Positions 52,590-62,764 of a DNA stretch of 64,000 nt are shown in pieces. This DNA is from JBKEDC01 sp047975205. Its GTDB lineage: Bacteria > Bacteroidota > Bacteroidia > Bacteroidales > Prolixibacteraceae. The DNA lies in assembly GCA_047975205.1 (NCBI GenBank), contig JBKEDC010000019.1:1-64000 (forward strand), read 5' to 3'. The notes under the pieces were generated by a model. It made no database searches. It worked only from the letters and a program-made list of their open reading frames with translations, and had not been told where the DNA came from. Position 1 is the first letter of the stretch, and each line of letters starts with the position of its first letter. Both the position numbers and the translations under genes were made by a program.

Positions 52590-53969
52590 TTAGAATGCCT
52601 CGTTGATATTTAGGTAGAAACCTTGTGATCCACGGCTACCCCAAGCATAGTCGATAACTAAATTTGCTCCTGACTGTTTGTTCAACAATATACGAAGACC
52701 CAAACCGGCTGCAGGTTCTACATACTCAAATAAACCTATATTATTAGTTCTACTTGATGCAGTAGTAGCATTTACATAAGCCACACCACCTAAAGTTTCT
52801 TTGTGTTTTTGTAATGGGAAGCGATATTCTGCCTCGCCATACCAAAGATCTTCACCTCTCCAACGTCCTTGAGCAAAACCACGTCCGGAACGTCCGAATT
52901 GATCCCAACCAATGGCAGGTAAATCCAAATAAGGAACATCACCCGAAGTAACAAAGTTACCGTATGTCCAAATTCCAAGAAGATGACGAGGGCGAGCTTT
53001 ACTCAATCTGAAATAGTCGCGATATTCTACCCATAACATAGACGAACCTTTAGAACTTCCTAAGAATTCAGGGTTCATACGGAAGTTAATGTAAGCATAT
53101 CTACCACTAGTAGGATTGATTGGGTTATCACGGCTATCATACAACGCATTTAAAGAAACACCCGACAAAATAGTTTTATCGGCATCAAAACCTTTGTTCA
53201 ATACATCATAAGCATAGCGAGATGTTAGTGTAACACTACCGTCAGAATCATCTAGATCAAGAGATTTATCATCAATTTTAGAGTGGATATCTAAATGGTA
53301 GCCAATACCTGTAAAGAAACGAGAATCACCAATTCTTTTTAAAGCCGTTTCGTGAAAACGTACGTAGTTGAAATTCATCAACTGAGCTTCTCCGTCAACA
53401 GGATTGATATCAACACCGTATCTAGGCATTTTCCCCGGATGATCGTTGTATGCTAATTTAGAAGAACTAGGACCTGTTCCTAAACCATAAGTTGGTTGAG
53501 ATGTTGCGAAGTATCTCCAGTCACCCAATAAGTTCCAACCATCATCTTTTGTGAAAACATTACTTTTTATATAAGTTAAAAACTGCTTTTTAGTTGTATA
53601 CAAGATAGTGGCAACAACCGATGAACGGCTAGTTGTTGCTTGGTCTCCAAATAACCAGCTTGATGCCGGAGCCAATCCAAACATGAAACCACTTGTAGGG
53701 TTAGACGCTATAACAGGCATTGGAATAAAAGAAAACTGTTTGAATAGTTTATCCGAATCATCTGATGCTTGTGCTTTTTTGTCTTCTTTCTTTTTGAAAG
53801 TGCTTGTTGCATCTAAGTTATCAACTGATTGTTGATTTGCGGCAAGAAGTGCATCATAATTCTCTTGCTGATCTTGATTGTCAGCAGGTTGCTCACTCGT
53901 TATTTCTTGTGCCCACAAGCTACTCGAACCTGCAAAGGCTAAAGCAAGGAGTAAAAAGGCTCTCTTCAT
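52590..53969 (-). CDS. BamA/TamA (Omp85) family outer membrane barrel protein
   Basis: The 459-residue product has a signal peptide ending at LWAQ (about 21), an acidic/Gln-rich linker (to about 75) and then a 16-strand-type barrel. Typical Omp85 features are SGRYAYINFR, QFGRSGRGFAQGRWR and the final strand SQGFYLNINEAF ending in Phe. No POTRA domains are present, so it is not the essential BamA but a short relative (bacterial surface antigen D15 type). Function is unknown; it may be a channel or assembly factor. It is monocistronic. Confidence 0.83.
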   Translation of the reverse strand: MKRAFLLLALAFAGSSSLWAQEITSEQPADNQDQQENYDALLAANQQSVDNLDATSTFKKKEDKKAQASDDSDKLFKQFSFIPMPVIASNPTSGFMFGLAPASSWLFGDQATTSRSSVVATILYTTKKQFLTYIKSNVFTKDDGWNLLGDWRYFATSQPTYGLGTGPSSSKLAYNDHPGKMPRYGVDINPVDGEAQLMNFNYVRFHETALKRIGDSRFFTGIGYHLDIHSKIDDKSLDLDDSDGSVTLTSRYAYDVLNKGFDADKTILSGVSLNALYDSRDNPINPTSGRYAYINFRMNPEFLGSSKGSSMLWVEYRDYFRLSKARPRHLLGIWTYGNFVTSGDVPYLDLPAIGWDQFGRSGRGFAQGRWRGEDLWYGEAEYRFPLQKHKETLGGVAYVNATTASSRTNNIGLFEYVEPAAGLGLRILLNKQSGANLVIDYAWGSRGSQGFYLNINEAF

Positions 53970-54111
53970 AACTTTAAAAATTTAATAATGGTTATTTTTA
54001 ATATCTTATTCTGTAAATTTCGAAGCAAAGAAAATAAAACAATAGGGTTCAGTCGGTAAGCTATCACAAAAAAGTAACATATTTAAATAAATATAACTTT
54101 TGATAGTTTAA

Positions 54112-54669
54112 TTATTGACTAATTAGGGCTCTATTTTCTAATCTTTTTAATTGTTTGCGTGCAGCAGCAGAAATCGACTTTTCATCATGTGAGACAAGAA
54201 GTTTAAATTCTAAAATAAATTCCGATTTCAAATCAGTATAATACAAAACAATATTGGTAATAATAATCATCGCATTCACACGGACAGCCTTAGCGTAGCT
54301 TTGCTTCTTAAATAGTCGAGAACAAAGGTCAAGAAGTATTCCGCAGGCGTTTTCTGAGTACGTCAGTGGAACCAATGTACGGAGTAATCCTCGGAGTTGG
54401 GCATCAGTGCATTGCATATAGTTATTAGCACAATAATCTACCAAATCAGGAACATAAGAATGCACAAGTCGGGGTTCTTCATCAGCTATTCGACTGAGCA
54501 ACCAAGCAGCACGCCAATTAGCATTCCTATCGGAAGTATGTGTACTTATTTGCACCAGATTATCAACAAAAGAAGGGGTTGCTATGGCAAGCGAAACTAA
54601 TTGTTCAATGGAAACTTTCGTTTTACTCGTTTGCCACAGAAACTCCTTTATGTTTTCATCTAGTTGCAT
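54112..54669 (-). CDS. HEAT-repeat-like protein of unknown function
   Basis: The 185-residue protein (from MQLDENIKEFLW; a 12-codon extension to 54705 is less likely) is all helical in character. It has repeated pairs such as SDRNANWRAAWLLSRIADEEP, CTDAQLRGLLRTLVPL and AVRVNAMIIITNIV, resembling HEAT or DNA-alkylation-repeat folds. No signal peptide or catalytic motif is seen. It starts 48 bp after the aspS stop and is likely in the same transcript. It probably acts as a protein- or nucleic-acid-binding scaffold in the cytoplasm; this is inference. Confidence 0.72.
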   Translation of the reverse strand: MQLDENIKEFLWQTSKTKVSIEQLVSLAIATPSFVDNLVQISTHTSDRNANWRAAWLLSRIADEEPRLVHSYVPDLVDYCANNYMQCTDAQLRGLLRTLVPLTYSENACGILLDLCSRLFKKQSYAKAVRVNAMIIITNIVLYYTDLKSEFILEFKLLVSHDEKSISAAARKQLKRLENRALISQ

Positions 54670-54717
54670 GTTCTTTTTTCTTGGTAGCGAAAGATAATCA
54701 CGCAAATAATCTGATTT

Positions 54718-56475
54718 CTAATTTTTCACTACCGGTTTAAGAGCAATATTCAACTCCTCTAATTGCTCATGTGCAACTTTTGAAGGAGCTTCTACCATAA
54801 CGTCTCTACCTGAGTTATTTTTAGGGAAAGCAATGGTGTCGCGAATACTGTCTAAGCCGGCAAACATAGAAACCAAGCGATCGAAACCGAAAGCAATACC
54901 GGCATGCGGAGGAGCTCCGAATTTGAATGCACTCATTAAGAAGCCAAACTGTGCTTCTGCCTCTTCTTTGCTGAAACCAAGCAAACTAAACACCTTAGCT
55001 TGAAGTTCTGAGTCGAAGATACGCACAGATCCGCCACCAATTTCCACGCCATTAATTACCATATCGTAGGCATTGGCACGAACTTCTCCCGGAGCTGTTT
55101 CCAACAGCGGAATATCTTCGGACTTAGGAGCAGTGAATGGGTGATGCATAGCGTGCCACCTGCCCGACTCTTCATCCCACTCTAACATTGGGAAATCAAC
55201 AACCCAAAGCGGTGCAAATGTATTTTTATCGAGTAGGTTTAATTGGCGAGCCATTTCTAGGCGAAGTTCTCCCAATTGCTTGCGTGTGGCATCAAGTTCT
55301 CCGGAAAGCACTAAAATTAAATCGCCGGCTTTCGCTCCGGTAGCCTCTGCCCATTTAGACAATTGCGCTGCGTCGTAGAATTTATCGACTGATGATTTAA
55401 ATGTACCGTCGGCATTACACTTCACGTAAACCAAACCTTTAGCCCCGATTTGAGGACGCTTAACCCAGTTAGTCAAGGCATCGAGTTGTTTGCGTGTGTA
55501 ATCGGCACAACCTTCGGCTGTAATAGCTCCGACATATTCAGCTTCATCGAAGATCTTAAAATCTTGACCTTTCACGATGCTTGATATATCATTCATGAAC
55601 ATTTCAAAGCGGATATCGGGCTTATCAGAACCGTATTTTTCCATAGCCTCGGCATAAGGCATACGGATAAAATCGGGTATTTCAATTCCTTTGGTTGATC
55701 GGAACAGCTCTTTTGTCATCCCTTCGAAGAGTGTCAAGATATCTTCTTGTTCTACAAAAGCCATCTCACAATCGATTTGTGTAAATTCCGGTTGACGATC
55801 GGCACGAAGATCTTCATCGCGGAAACACTTTACGATTTGATAGTAGCGGTCGAAGCCTGCCACCATGAGCAATTGTTTGAATGTTTGAGGCGATTGTGGC
55901 AGCGCATAGAACTCACCGGGATTCATGCGTGAAGGCACGATGAAATCGCGGGCACCCTCAGGTGTTGATTTCATCAATACAGGCGTTTCTGTTTCAATAA
56001 AATTTTGCTCGTTCAAATAATTTCGAACTGCCAAGGCCATTTTAGAGCGCAATATTAAAGTTTCGCGCACCGGGTTACGACGCAAATCGAGATAGCGGTA
56101 TTTCATGCGAATATCATCGCCACCGTCGCTTTCATCTTCAATGGTGAAAGGTGGAACTTCCGATGTACTTAATATATTAAGCGTCGCGATATCAAGTTCT
56201 ACCTCACCGGTAGGTATATTTTTATTTTTACTGCTTCGTTCACGAACTGTACCTATTGCTTGAACTACGAACTCGCGCCCTAGTTTTTTCACTTGTTGTT
56301 TCAACCCTTCGGCAGAGTTTTCATCAACTACCAATTGCGTAATTCCGTAGCGGTCTCTAAGGTCGATGAATGTCATTGCCCCTAATTCACGTTTACGTTG
56401 CACCCAGCCGGCAAGCGTTACTTGCTGCTCGTTATTTGCTATGCGAAGTTCGCCACATGTATGCGTTCTATACAT
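54718..56475 (-). CDS. aspS: aspartyl-tRNA synthetase
   Basis: The 585-residue class II enzyme has an N-terminal OB-fold anticodon domain (TLAGWVQRKRELGAMTFIDLRDRYG), class II motif 2 (FRDEDLRADRQPEFTQIDCE), a bacterial GAD insertion (about 290-420), and motif 3 (GIAFGFDRL). It charges tRNA-Asp. Length and the GAD insert mark the bacterial type. A -7 box at 56516-56523 (minus) drives it, with a leader of about 34 bases. The downstream HEAT-like gene is probably co-transcribed. Confidence 0.96.
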   Translation of the reverse strand: MYRTHTCGELRIANNEQQVTLAGWVQRKRELGAMTFIDLRDRYGITQLVVDENSAEGLKQQVKKLGREFVVQAIGTVRERSSKNKNIPTGEVELDIATLNILSTSEVPPFTIEDESDGGDDIRMKYRYLDLRRNPVRETLILRSKMALAVRNYLNEQNFIETETPVLMKSTPEGARDFIVPSRMNPGEFYALPQSPQTFKQLLMVAGFDRYYQIVKCFRDEDLRADRQPEFTQIDCEMAFVEQEDILTLFEGMTKELFRSTKGIEIPDFIRMPYAEAMEKYGSDKPDIRFEMFMNDISSIVKGQDFKIFDEAEYVGAITAEGCADYTRKQLDALTNWVKRPQIGAKGLVYVKCNADGTFKSSVDKFYDAAQLSKWAEATGAKAGDLILVLSGELDATRKQLGELRLEMARQLNLLDKNTFAPLWVVDFPMLEWDEESGRWHAMHHPFTAPKSEDIPLLETAPGEVRANAYDMVINGVEIGGGSVRIFDSELQAKVFSLLGFSKEEAEAQFGFLMSAFKFGAPPHAGIAFGFDRLVSMFAGLDSIRDTIAFPKNNSGRDVMVEAPSKVAHEQLEELNIALKPVVKN

Positions 56476-56515
56476 TGTTTCTTGGTCTTAAATTTTAACT
56501 GGGCACAAAAATACG

Positions 56516-56523
56516 ATATTAAT
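56516..56523 (-). promoter_or_regulatory. -7 box of aspS
   Basis: The minus strand reads TATTTTTG, an exact consensus match, about 40 bases before the aspS start codon. A TTTA about 18 bases further upstream may serve as the -33 box. Confidence 0.6.
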
Positions 56524-57008
56524 TGCAATGCTAAAGCATTCGTATTCAATATGTGTTACTATTTTTGCTTTTGGGGAAGCGTTATTTCATTTTATTGGGG
56601 CAAATTAGGAAATGAAGAGAGTGTGAGTCAGACCTATTTCCGGGTTTTCTACTGCAAGAAAGACAATGATTAGGTCTAATTCCGCAAATACTCGCCAAGG
56701 AAAGCAACAAAAACATCTAATTCATGACACTCCATTTCGATGATTTGGGGAAAAAGCATTATTTTCTTCCATGTGTATTTCATAATTTATGGAAAAACAA
56801 ATGAAATAATACATAATCTACTGACTATTAATTTAATAGCATTAAGCCCCAGCTATCTGAATCCATATTTATTTCCCATATATCAAGTTATAAAAAGCTT
56901 GAACGGTTGCCCATTCGGTAAAACAACATTTCAAAATAACCCATATTCAAGCTAAAAGCATACCTTTGTACCAGTTATTCAGAAAAATAAATCATAAGAT
57001 ATTTAGAA
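56524..57008. other. divergent spacer aspS/efp with the efp promoter
   Basis: TACCTTTG at 56961-56968 matches the -7 consensus and gives a start near 56975, about 34 bases before efp. The rest is AT-rich and includes open frames that overlap promoters and show no protein character. No other feature is visible. Confidence 0.5.
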
Positions 57009-57575
57009 ATGGCAAGTACATCAGATTTTAAAAATGGTTTAACCATCGAGTATAATGGTCAGCTATACACTATTATTCAATTCCAACACGTTAAACCGGG
57101 AAAAGGTGCTGCATTCGTTCGCACAAAATTGAAAAACGTAAAAACAGGTAAGGTAATCGATAATACATTTAATGCCGGGGTTAAAGTAGAAACCGTTCGC
57201 ATTGAGCGTCGTCCTTATCAATATCTTTATAAAGATGATATGGGGTTCAACTTCATGCATACCGAAACATTTGAGCAAGTATCTATCGACCCCGACTTAA
57301 TTCAAAACAATGATTTGATGAAAGAAGGTTCTGTTATCGAAATTAATTTCCATGCAGAAACAGAAACTCCACTCACCGCCGAGTTACCTCAATATGTAGA
57401 ACTTGAAGTGACTGAAACTATTGCCGGCGAGAAAGGTAATACAGCTTCATCAACCGCATTGAAACCGGCAACTATGGAATCGGGTGCCGAAATTATGGTG
57501 CCTATGTTTATTAATGCCGGTGAAACTATTAAGATTGACACTTCCGACCGCTCTTATAAAGAACGTGTGCGATAA
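57009..57575 (+). CDS. efp: translation elongation factor P
   Basis: The 188-residue protein has the three-domain EF-P form: a KOW-like first domain with the tip loop KPGKGAAF (Lys32), then two OB domains, ending with TIKIDTSDRSYKERVR. It enters the ribosome E site and relieves stalling at proline runs. A lysine at the tip, not arginine, excludes EarP-type rhamnosylation; whether it is modified and by which enzyme is not encoded next to it. A deoxyhypusine-synthase-like gene lies 43 kb away in the window. It is monocistronic with a strong terminator. Confidence 0.97.
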   Translation: MASTSDFKNGLTIEYNGQLYTIIQFQHVKPGKGAAFVRTKLKNVKTGKVIDNTFNAGVKVETVRIERRPYQYLYKDDMGFNFMHTETFEQVSIDPDLIQNNDLMKEGSVIEINFHAETETPLTAELPQYVELEVTETIAGEKGNTASSTALKPATMESGAEIMVPMFINAGETIKIDTSDRSYKERVR

Positions 57576-57597
57576 GCATACGAATGTACTATATAGC

Positions 57598-57633
57598 AAA
57601 AGGCTAGCTAAAAATGAATTTAGCTAGCCTTTT
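57598..57633. terminator. bidirectional terminator between efp and susD
   Basis: AAAAGGCTAGCTAAA (57598-57612) pairs perfectly with TTTAGCTAGCCTTTT (57619-57633). It ends efp on the plus strand and the susCD unit on the minus strand. Confidence 0.93.
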
Positions 57634-57657
57634 GTGCTTGAAGAAGATGTACTATCT

Positions 57658-59298
57658 TTAGTTATATCCTGGTTTTTGCGTAAAGTCGGTTTTGTTTTGA
57701 ATAGCATCTAGGAAATCTTGAGGGAACGGACGAACATAGTGATTTCCATTTATGTTCGGAGCACCATCGGTATTGTGTGCTTTTACTCGCTCTACTAGTT
57801 TACCCGTACGTTTCAAATCGAACCAACGAAGCTGTTCTCCACAAAGTTCTCGGGCACGTTCATCTAGAATATAGTCTAACGTTAAGTCAGAAGCAGCTAC
57901 TTCCATGGCAGCTTCATGTCCTTCAATGGCACGGTTTTTTCTTAGCGTATTCAAATAAGCAAGTGCCGTAGTTGGGTCGCTCTCCATATAACCTTCGGCA
58001 ACGATAAGATACATTTCCGAGATTCGGAACACAAAGAAATCGCGCGCACTCTCTACGGTAGCAACTGCTGGGCGTGTAGGGTCGTCGAATTTAGATATCT
58101 GGAAGGTAACATCGCGTGCTGTTTTTGGTGTTCCATCAGCATCGTACAAATCATCAATTCCTTTTAACTGATAGGTCTGTGCTACTCGCTCGTATTCCGA
58201 GGCTGGAATAGTTCCTGCCACTAAATAAATAGCCGTATCTGTCATGTTTACATAATCTCCCTTACTTTCGGGGTTATTCATGTACCATACGGTTTTAAAA
58301 GAACCCTGATAGCGTTGGTCATTTTCTTGGTCGAACAATTCTAACAAAAAGCGAGTTGGCATATAGCGATTGAACGGACGACCATTTACCAAGTCTCTCG
58401 ACATGCCAGGTTCTACATCATACTTCATACCATACATGAGGTGTAGGTTGTTTCCTCCACGCTCTTGTGCTGAGTTGTTTAGCTCTTGATCTAGCAACAA
58501 GTCTGAAGTGTAGTTCACATACCAAATACACTCACTATTGGTGCTGCCTTCCGAGTTGCTCATATTCCAAAGCGATGCATAGTCGCTAAACAAGCTAAAC
58601 GGTCCGTTGTCAATGATTTCTTTTGCCAAACCTGCCGCAGCTTCTTTCTCTCCTCTGGTGAGTAGCATTCTTGCCTTCATAGCTTTTGCAGCCCATTTCG
58701 TTACTCGCCCGCCCTCTTCGGTTGTTTCTGGGCAGTTTGCAATGGCAACCTCCAAGTCGGCAAATATTTGCTTGTAGATTTCGTCAACCGAAGTGTAGTT
58801 TGCTGTTGTTATTACCCCTCTGCTTGGTTCTGTGGTATAGTGCGTATCCCCCCACATTTCGGCAATAATCCAAGAGTACATGGCACGTAAGAATGATACT
58901 TCTCCTGTTAGTCTTGCGCCATCTTCCATATCAATCTGTCCCAAACGATACAGTGCCTCGTTACAGAAATTCAATGCCTGATAGTTATAGCCCCACAAAT
59001 CGTACAACTCACCATTGTCGGCAGTAAAACCCGACGAATAATTCACGATAGCTTGGTTGGTATGCCCTTTTGCTCGAGTCAGGATATCGGTGCATGATTC
59101 TGAAAAGTTCGATGCCTTTTCCTTCCCAAACCAATAGCGAAGTGGCGTATAGCAAGCATCGGTCAAATCTCGTACTCCTGCTTCTGTTTCGTAATACTGG
59201 TCGCTGAGCGAGCTTTTATTTTCTTCCGAAAGAAAGTCGGCGCAAGATACTAAGCTCACACTTAGCACCGCAGATAATATATATGCTGAGTATTTCAT
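57658..59298 (-). CDS. SusD/RagB family glycan-binding lipoprotein
   Basis: The 546-residue product has a lipoprotein signal (Cys19 in LVSCADFL), the SusD N-terminal region with tetratricopeptide-like helices (LYDLWGYNYQALNFCNEALYRL, SFLRAMYSWIIAEMWG), and the typical end (DERARELCGEQLRWFDLKRTG, HYVRPFPQDFLDA, QKPGYN). It sits on the cell surface and caps the SusC transporter, gripping an oligosaccharide or similar ligand. It lies 17 bp downstream of the SusC gene. No glycosidase, SusE/F or regulator follows. Like its partner, it has almost no CCGG words, unlike neighbouring genes. Confidence 0.95.
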   Translation of the reverse strand: MKYSAYILSAVLSVSLVSCADFLSEENKSSLSDQYYETEAGVRDLTDACYTPLRYWFGKEKASNFSESCTDILTRAKGHTNQAIVNYSSGFTADNGELYDLWGYNYQALNFCNEALYRLGQIDMEDGARLTGEVSFLRAMYSWIIAEMWGDTHYTTEPSRGVITTANYTSVDEIYKQIFADLEVAIANCPETTEEGGRVTKWAAKAMKARMLLTRGEKEAAAGLAKEIIDNGPFSLFSDYASLWNMSNSEGSTNSECIWYVNYTSDLLLDQELNNSAQERGGNNLHLMYGMKYDVEPGMSRDLVNGRPFNRYMPTRFLLELFDQENDQRYQGSFKTVWYMNNPESKGDYVNMTDTAIYLVAGTIPASEYERVAQTYQLKGIDDLYDADGTPKTARDVTFQISKFDDPTRPAVATVESARDFFVFRISEMYLIVAEGYMESDPTTALAYLNTLRKNRAIEGHEAAMEVAASDLTLDYILDERARELCGEQLRWFDLKRTGKLVERVKAHNTDGAPNINGNHYVRPFPQDFLDAIQNKTDFTQKPGYN

Positions 59299-59315
59299 GT
59301 TTTTAAATTTATACG

Positions 59316-62279
59316 TTAAAATTCAAGGTTAACACCAAAAACAGTTTGCTTCGTTAGCGGATAGCTAATAGAGCCTCCTCGTTCTGGGTCGTAGTTCTCA
59401 ATTCCGCTGAATGTAAATTGGTTTTTCAATGTCATATAAAAACGCAGTTTCGACAAGCTCCATTTATCAAGCACTTTGCTTGGCATATTATAGGCTAGAG
59501 TGATGTCTTTTATTTTCAAGAAATCGCCTTTCACGTAATTAAGCGTACTCTTATACGGATAGTTCTCTGTGCTTGGTCTGGGGAATGCATCGGTTGGATT
59601 CTCTGGCGTCCAATAATCTACATTGGCTTGATTTTCTTGTGAACCTGGGCGGAATGCACCATAGTATTCATAGTCTATATAGTGTCCGAATCTGCCATAA
59701 AGGAAGAAGCTGAAATCGAAGTTACCGTAAGTAAATCTATTTGTCATACCGAAGGTGAATTTAGGGCTTGCGTTATAAACCACACGATCATCGGCGTCAA
59801 TATCTCCATCGGCATCGGTATCTTGAACTTTTATTTGCCCTGGTTTTCTACCGTATTTCTCTGCTTCTTCCGCCTCGTTAGTTTGCCAAATACCTGCTTT
59901 CTTATAGTCGTAAATTACATTTATCTGCTCTCCTAAGAACCAACCATTACCCACATCTTGAGTTACTCCTTCTGAAAGTTTCGATATCTCGTTTACGTTG
60001 TATGAGAAGTTCACATCGGTAGTCCAATCGAATTTGCGTCGATCTATATTTAATGTGCTTAACGTAAAATCGAATCCTGTGCCTTGTGTTTCTCCCACGT
60101 TTTCAAACACCGAGGTATATCCAGTTGTATTAGGGATAAGTCGAGGCATCAAGATGTTTGAGGTTGTAGATTGGTAATAATCTACCGTACCGCTAATTCT
60201 GTTGTCGAAGAAGCCGAAGTCTAAACCTACGTCGAATACCGAAGTTGTTTCCCATGTAAGGTCAGGGTTTGGAATTGTTGCTGGATAATAACCGTAGGCG
60301 GCAACTTCTCCTGCTCCTGTTGTAAAGGCATAGGTAGAATTATTAAGTGTTGCCAATGTTGAGTATGGACTCACTCCCGATTGACCTGATTGTCCCCAGC
60401 TTACACGAAGTTTCAAGTTAGATACCTTTTCGGCATTTGCCATGAAGTTTTCTTGATTGATTCTCCACCCAGCAGCTACCGAAGGGAAATATCCCCACTT
60501 ATTTCCTTCTGCTAGAACCGATGAACCGTCGGCACGCATAGATGCAGTTAGTAAGTAGCGTTCTTTAAATTTGTAATTCACTCTACCAAAGAATGAAGCC
60601 AATTGCGATTCGGTTAGGTCTGAGTCGGTTGTAATATTCTCGGTATTCGACGAAAGGTCGAAATTCTCCGTAATATCAGCTGCTTGGTTTCTTCCATATA
60701 GATTATACGTCTCCTGATGATTCATGATTGTACTCGTTCCCAACATCATGCTTAAACCGTGTTGTTCTGGTAGTTTAAAATCATAGTTCAGGGTGTTCTC
60801 CCACGTCAAATTCCTATTGCTGGTGAGGTCGGCTCCCGATTCTGAATAAGCATCGGCAGTTTTTGTAGTTAGCTTATCGTAGTAATATCCTCTTGTAGCA
60901 CTTTGCTGATCGATGCCCAATGTGGTATTGAAAACCAAACCATCAGTAATTTCCCAGTTAATATAGCCAGTTCCGAAGAAACGAGCCGTAGCTGTATTAT
61001 CTCGAATTGCACCATCTAAATCATCAACCAAAGGGCTTAATGCATCTGACCGACCAGGAGTTGGATACAAATTTACCGTTCCATCATCGTTATAGGCCTT
61101 TGCTATAGGCAACAACTTTCCAATATTCCAGAAAGATGCGTTGCGGTTGTCTTGTTCTTTATATGTATACAAGAAGTTTGAACCTACACGAAGTTTATCG
61201 TTCAGTTTATGATCTAAAGCTAGACGTCCGTTATAACGCGTGTAGTGGTCGTTTGTTTCTAACAATCCTTGTTCGTCTTGTACTCCCACCGAAAGGCTAT
61301 AAGTTGTTTTATCGTTTCCTCCACGCATAGCCAATTCATAGTTTTGCGTGTAGCCATTACTCAACAATTCATCAAACCAATCTACATCATAGCCTTTTTT
61401 GAAATAGTCTAATTCAGCACCTGAAAAGATATCCGCATCATCGGTATTGTCATTCCAAACACCTTCTGTTCTATAAGCTTCTCTCTTCAAGTTCATGTAT
61501 TGTTCCGAGTTCATAAACTCTGGGTAGTCGGTGAGTTGATTCATTGAATAGTAGGCATTGAACGACACGGTAGATTTACCTGTTTTTCCCTTCTTAGTAG
61601 TAATCAGAATAACCCCGTTAGCTCCTCTTGAACCATAAATAGCGGTTGACGATGCATCTTTCAGAATCTCCATCGATTCAATATCGGTAGAGTTAATATC
61701 TAAGGTACTACCGTAAGCCACACCATCTACTAAAATCAGCGGACTGTTCGATGCATTCAGTGAACGCTCGCCACGCATAGTCATAGCCACTCCCGCACCT
61801 GCTTGTCCACTAGAGCGAGTTAAATCAATACCACTCACTCTTCCTTGCAGGGCCTCTAGTGGGTTGTTCGATGGATTGGCTGCAACATCATCCATTTTTA
61901 CTGAAGCCACCGAGCCCGTAAGGTCGCTTTTCTTCTGCACCCCATAACCCACAGCTACCACTTCATCTAGTCCTATGGCATCTTCTTTTAGGGTTGCATT
62001 CACTTGGCTTTTGCCGTTTATAGCTATGGTTTGCGATTGAAAACCAATGAAAGTAAATACCAATTTTCCCGTCGATTCTACTTCTAGTTGGTACTTACCA
62101 TTAATATCTGTTACTGTTCCCATAGTGGTTCCTTCCACTATAACGTTCACCCCCGGAAGACTTTCTCCCGATGATGATTTTACTGTTCCCGAAACGCTAC
62201 TCTTTGGTTGTGCAAGAGCTGTCATGCACGTAACCATGAGAAGCAATAAAGAAAACATGTTTCTTAATGACTGTTTCAT
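59316..62279 (-). CDS. SusC/RagA family TonB-linked outer membrane transporter
   Basis: From the ATG giving MKQSLRNMF (988 residues; a frame to 62336 adds 19 residues without signal character), it has a signal peptide ending at ALAQ and a carboxypeptidase-like domain (VSGTVKSSSGESLPGVNVIVEG). The TonB box/SusC signature LDEVVAVGYGVQKK, a plug (ILVDGVAYG, ASSTAIYGSRGANGVILITTKKG) and a barrel ending in VFGVNLEF follow. It imports a glycan or peptide ligand bound by its SusD partner. Only one CCGG occurs in the whole pair (62153-62156), near the start of this gene. Confidence 0.95.
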   Translation of the reverse strand: MKQSLRNMFSLLLLMVTCMTALAQPKSSVSGTVKSSSGESLPGVNVIVEGTTMGTVTDINGKYQLEVESTGKLVFTFIGFQSQTIAINGKSQVNATLKEDAIGLDEVVAVGYGVQKKSDLTGSVASVKMDDVAANPSNNPLEALQGRVSGIDLTRSSGQAGAGVAMTMRGERSLNASNSPLILVDGVAYGSTLDINSTDIESMEILKDASSTAIYGSRGANGVILITTKKGKTGKSTVSFNAYYSMNQLTDYPEFMNSEQYMNLKREAYRTEGVWNDNTDDADIFSGAELDYFKKGYDVDWFDELLSNGYTQNYELAMRGGNDKTTYSLSVGVQDEQGLLETNDHYTRYNGRLALDHKLNDKLRVGSNFLYTYKEQDNRNASFWNIGKLLPIAKAYNDDGTVNLYPTPGRSDALSPLVDDLDGAIRDNTATARFFGTGYINWEITDGLVFNTTLGIDQQSATRGYYYDKLTTKTADAYSESGADLTSNRNLTWENTLNYDFKLPEQHGLSMMLGTSTIMNHQETYNLYGRNQAADITENFDLSSNTENITTDSDLTESQLASFFGRVNYKFKERYLLTASMRADGSSVLAEGNKWGYFPSVAAGWRINQENFMANAEKVSNLKLRVSWGQSGQSGVSPYSTLATLNNSTYAFTTGAGEVAAYGYYPATIPNPDLTWETTSVFDVGLDFGFFDNRISGTVDYYQSTTSNILMPRLIPNTTGYTSVFENVGETQGTGFDFTLSTLNIDRRKFDWTTDVNFSYNVNEISKLSEGVTQDVGNGWFLGEQINVIYDYKKAGIWQTNEAEEAEKYGRKPGQIKVQDTDADGDIDADDRVVYNASPKFTFGMTNRFTYGNFDFSFFLYGRFGHYIDYEYYGAFRPGSQENQANVDYWTPENPTDAFPRPSTENYPYKSTLNYVKGDFLKIKDITLAYNMPSKVLDKWSLSKLRFYMTLKNQFTFSGIENYDPERGGSISYPLTKQTVFGVNLEF

Positions 62280-62764
62280 CTGCTTATAGTTTGTGTTTAG
62301 AATACTAGCTTTTGTCTTTCTAATATCAAAAGCCATTCTGTTCCGTTTGTTCGTGCAATATTAAATAAAAGTTACCAACAAACAAGCATTTGAAAAATAT
62401 TTGTAAATAAACGTTCTGTTTTTAACTTTTCAGAAGCTTATTTTGGTCACATATTGACAAGCTATTTCTTAATCAACAAGTCGAATAGCTTCAAAAAACA
62501 GCCCCAATCAACATTCTTTAAGTATTTCATGTTTGGTTTACATTAATTTAAAACAGCACAATTCAGCCGCCAGCTATAACTATCCTATTTTGTCGTTCAA
62601 CCATCTTTTTTAGGGTCGATACACCCACCCAACCTCACGAAATGCATTATTTTCAATTACAAACAGTTAAAAAAAACGCTTTTATATTCTTAGAATCAAA
62701 AAAAAGGTTTTCCTTTGTTCCCGTTGCAATAGTGCAGCCAGTATTTATTATTTTTTTTATTGTA
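62280..62764. other. divergent spacer between susC and the RRM gene
   Basis: This AT-rich region of 485 bp must hold the susC promoter; the minus strand has TAACTTTT near 62372, one base off the -7 consensus. It also holds the leader of the RRM gene. No exact -7 box for the RRM gene is seen; CCTTTG at 62712-62717 is only a partial match. A frame joined to the RRM gene from 62642 is leader sequence. Confidence 0.4.

Noticed and set aside
56398..56955. Open frames in the aspS/efp spacer
   Set aside because: They cross the aspS start or the efp upstream region and have no protein-like composition.
62642..62764. 41-codon N-terminal extension of the RRM protein
   Set aside because: AT-rich leader translated by chance; the RRM fold starts directly at the ATG at 62765.
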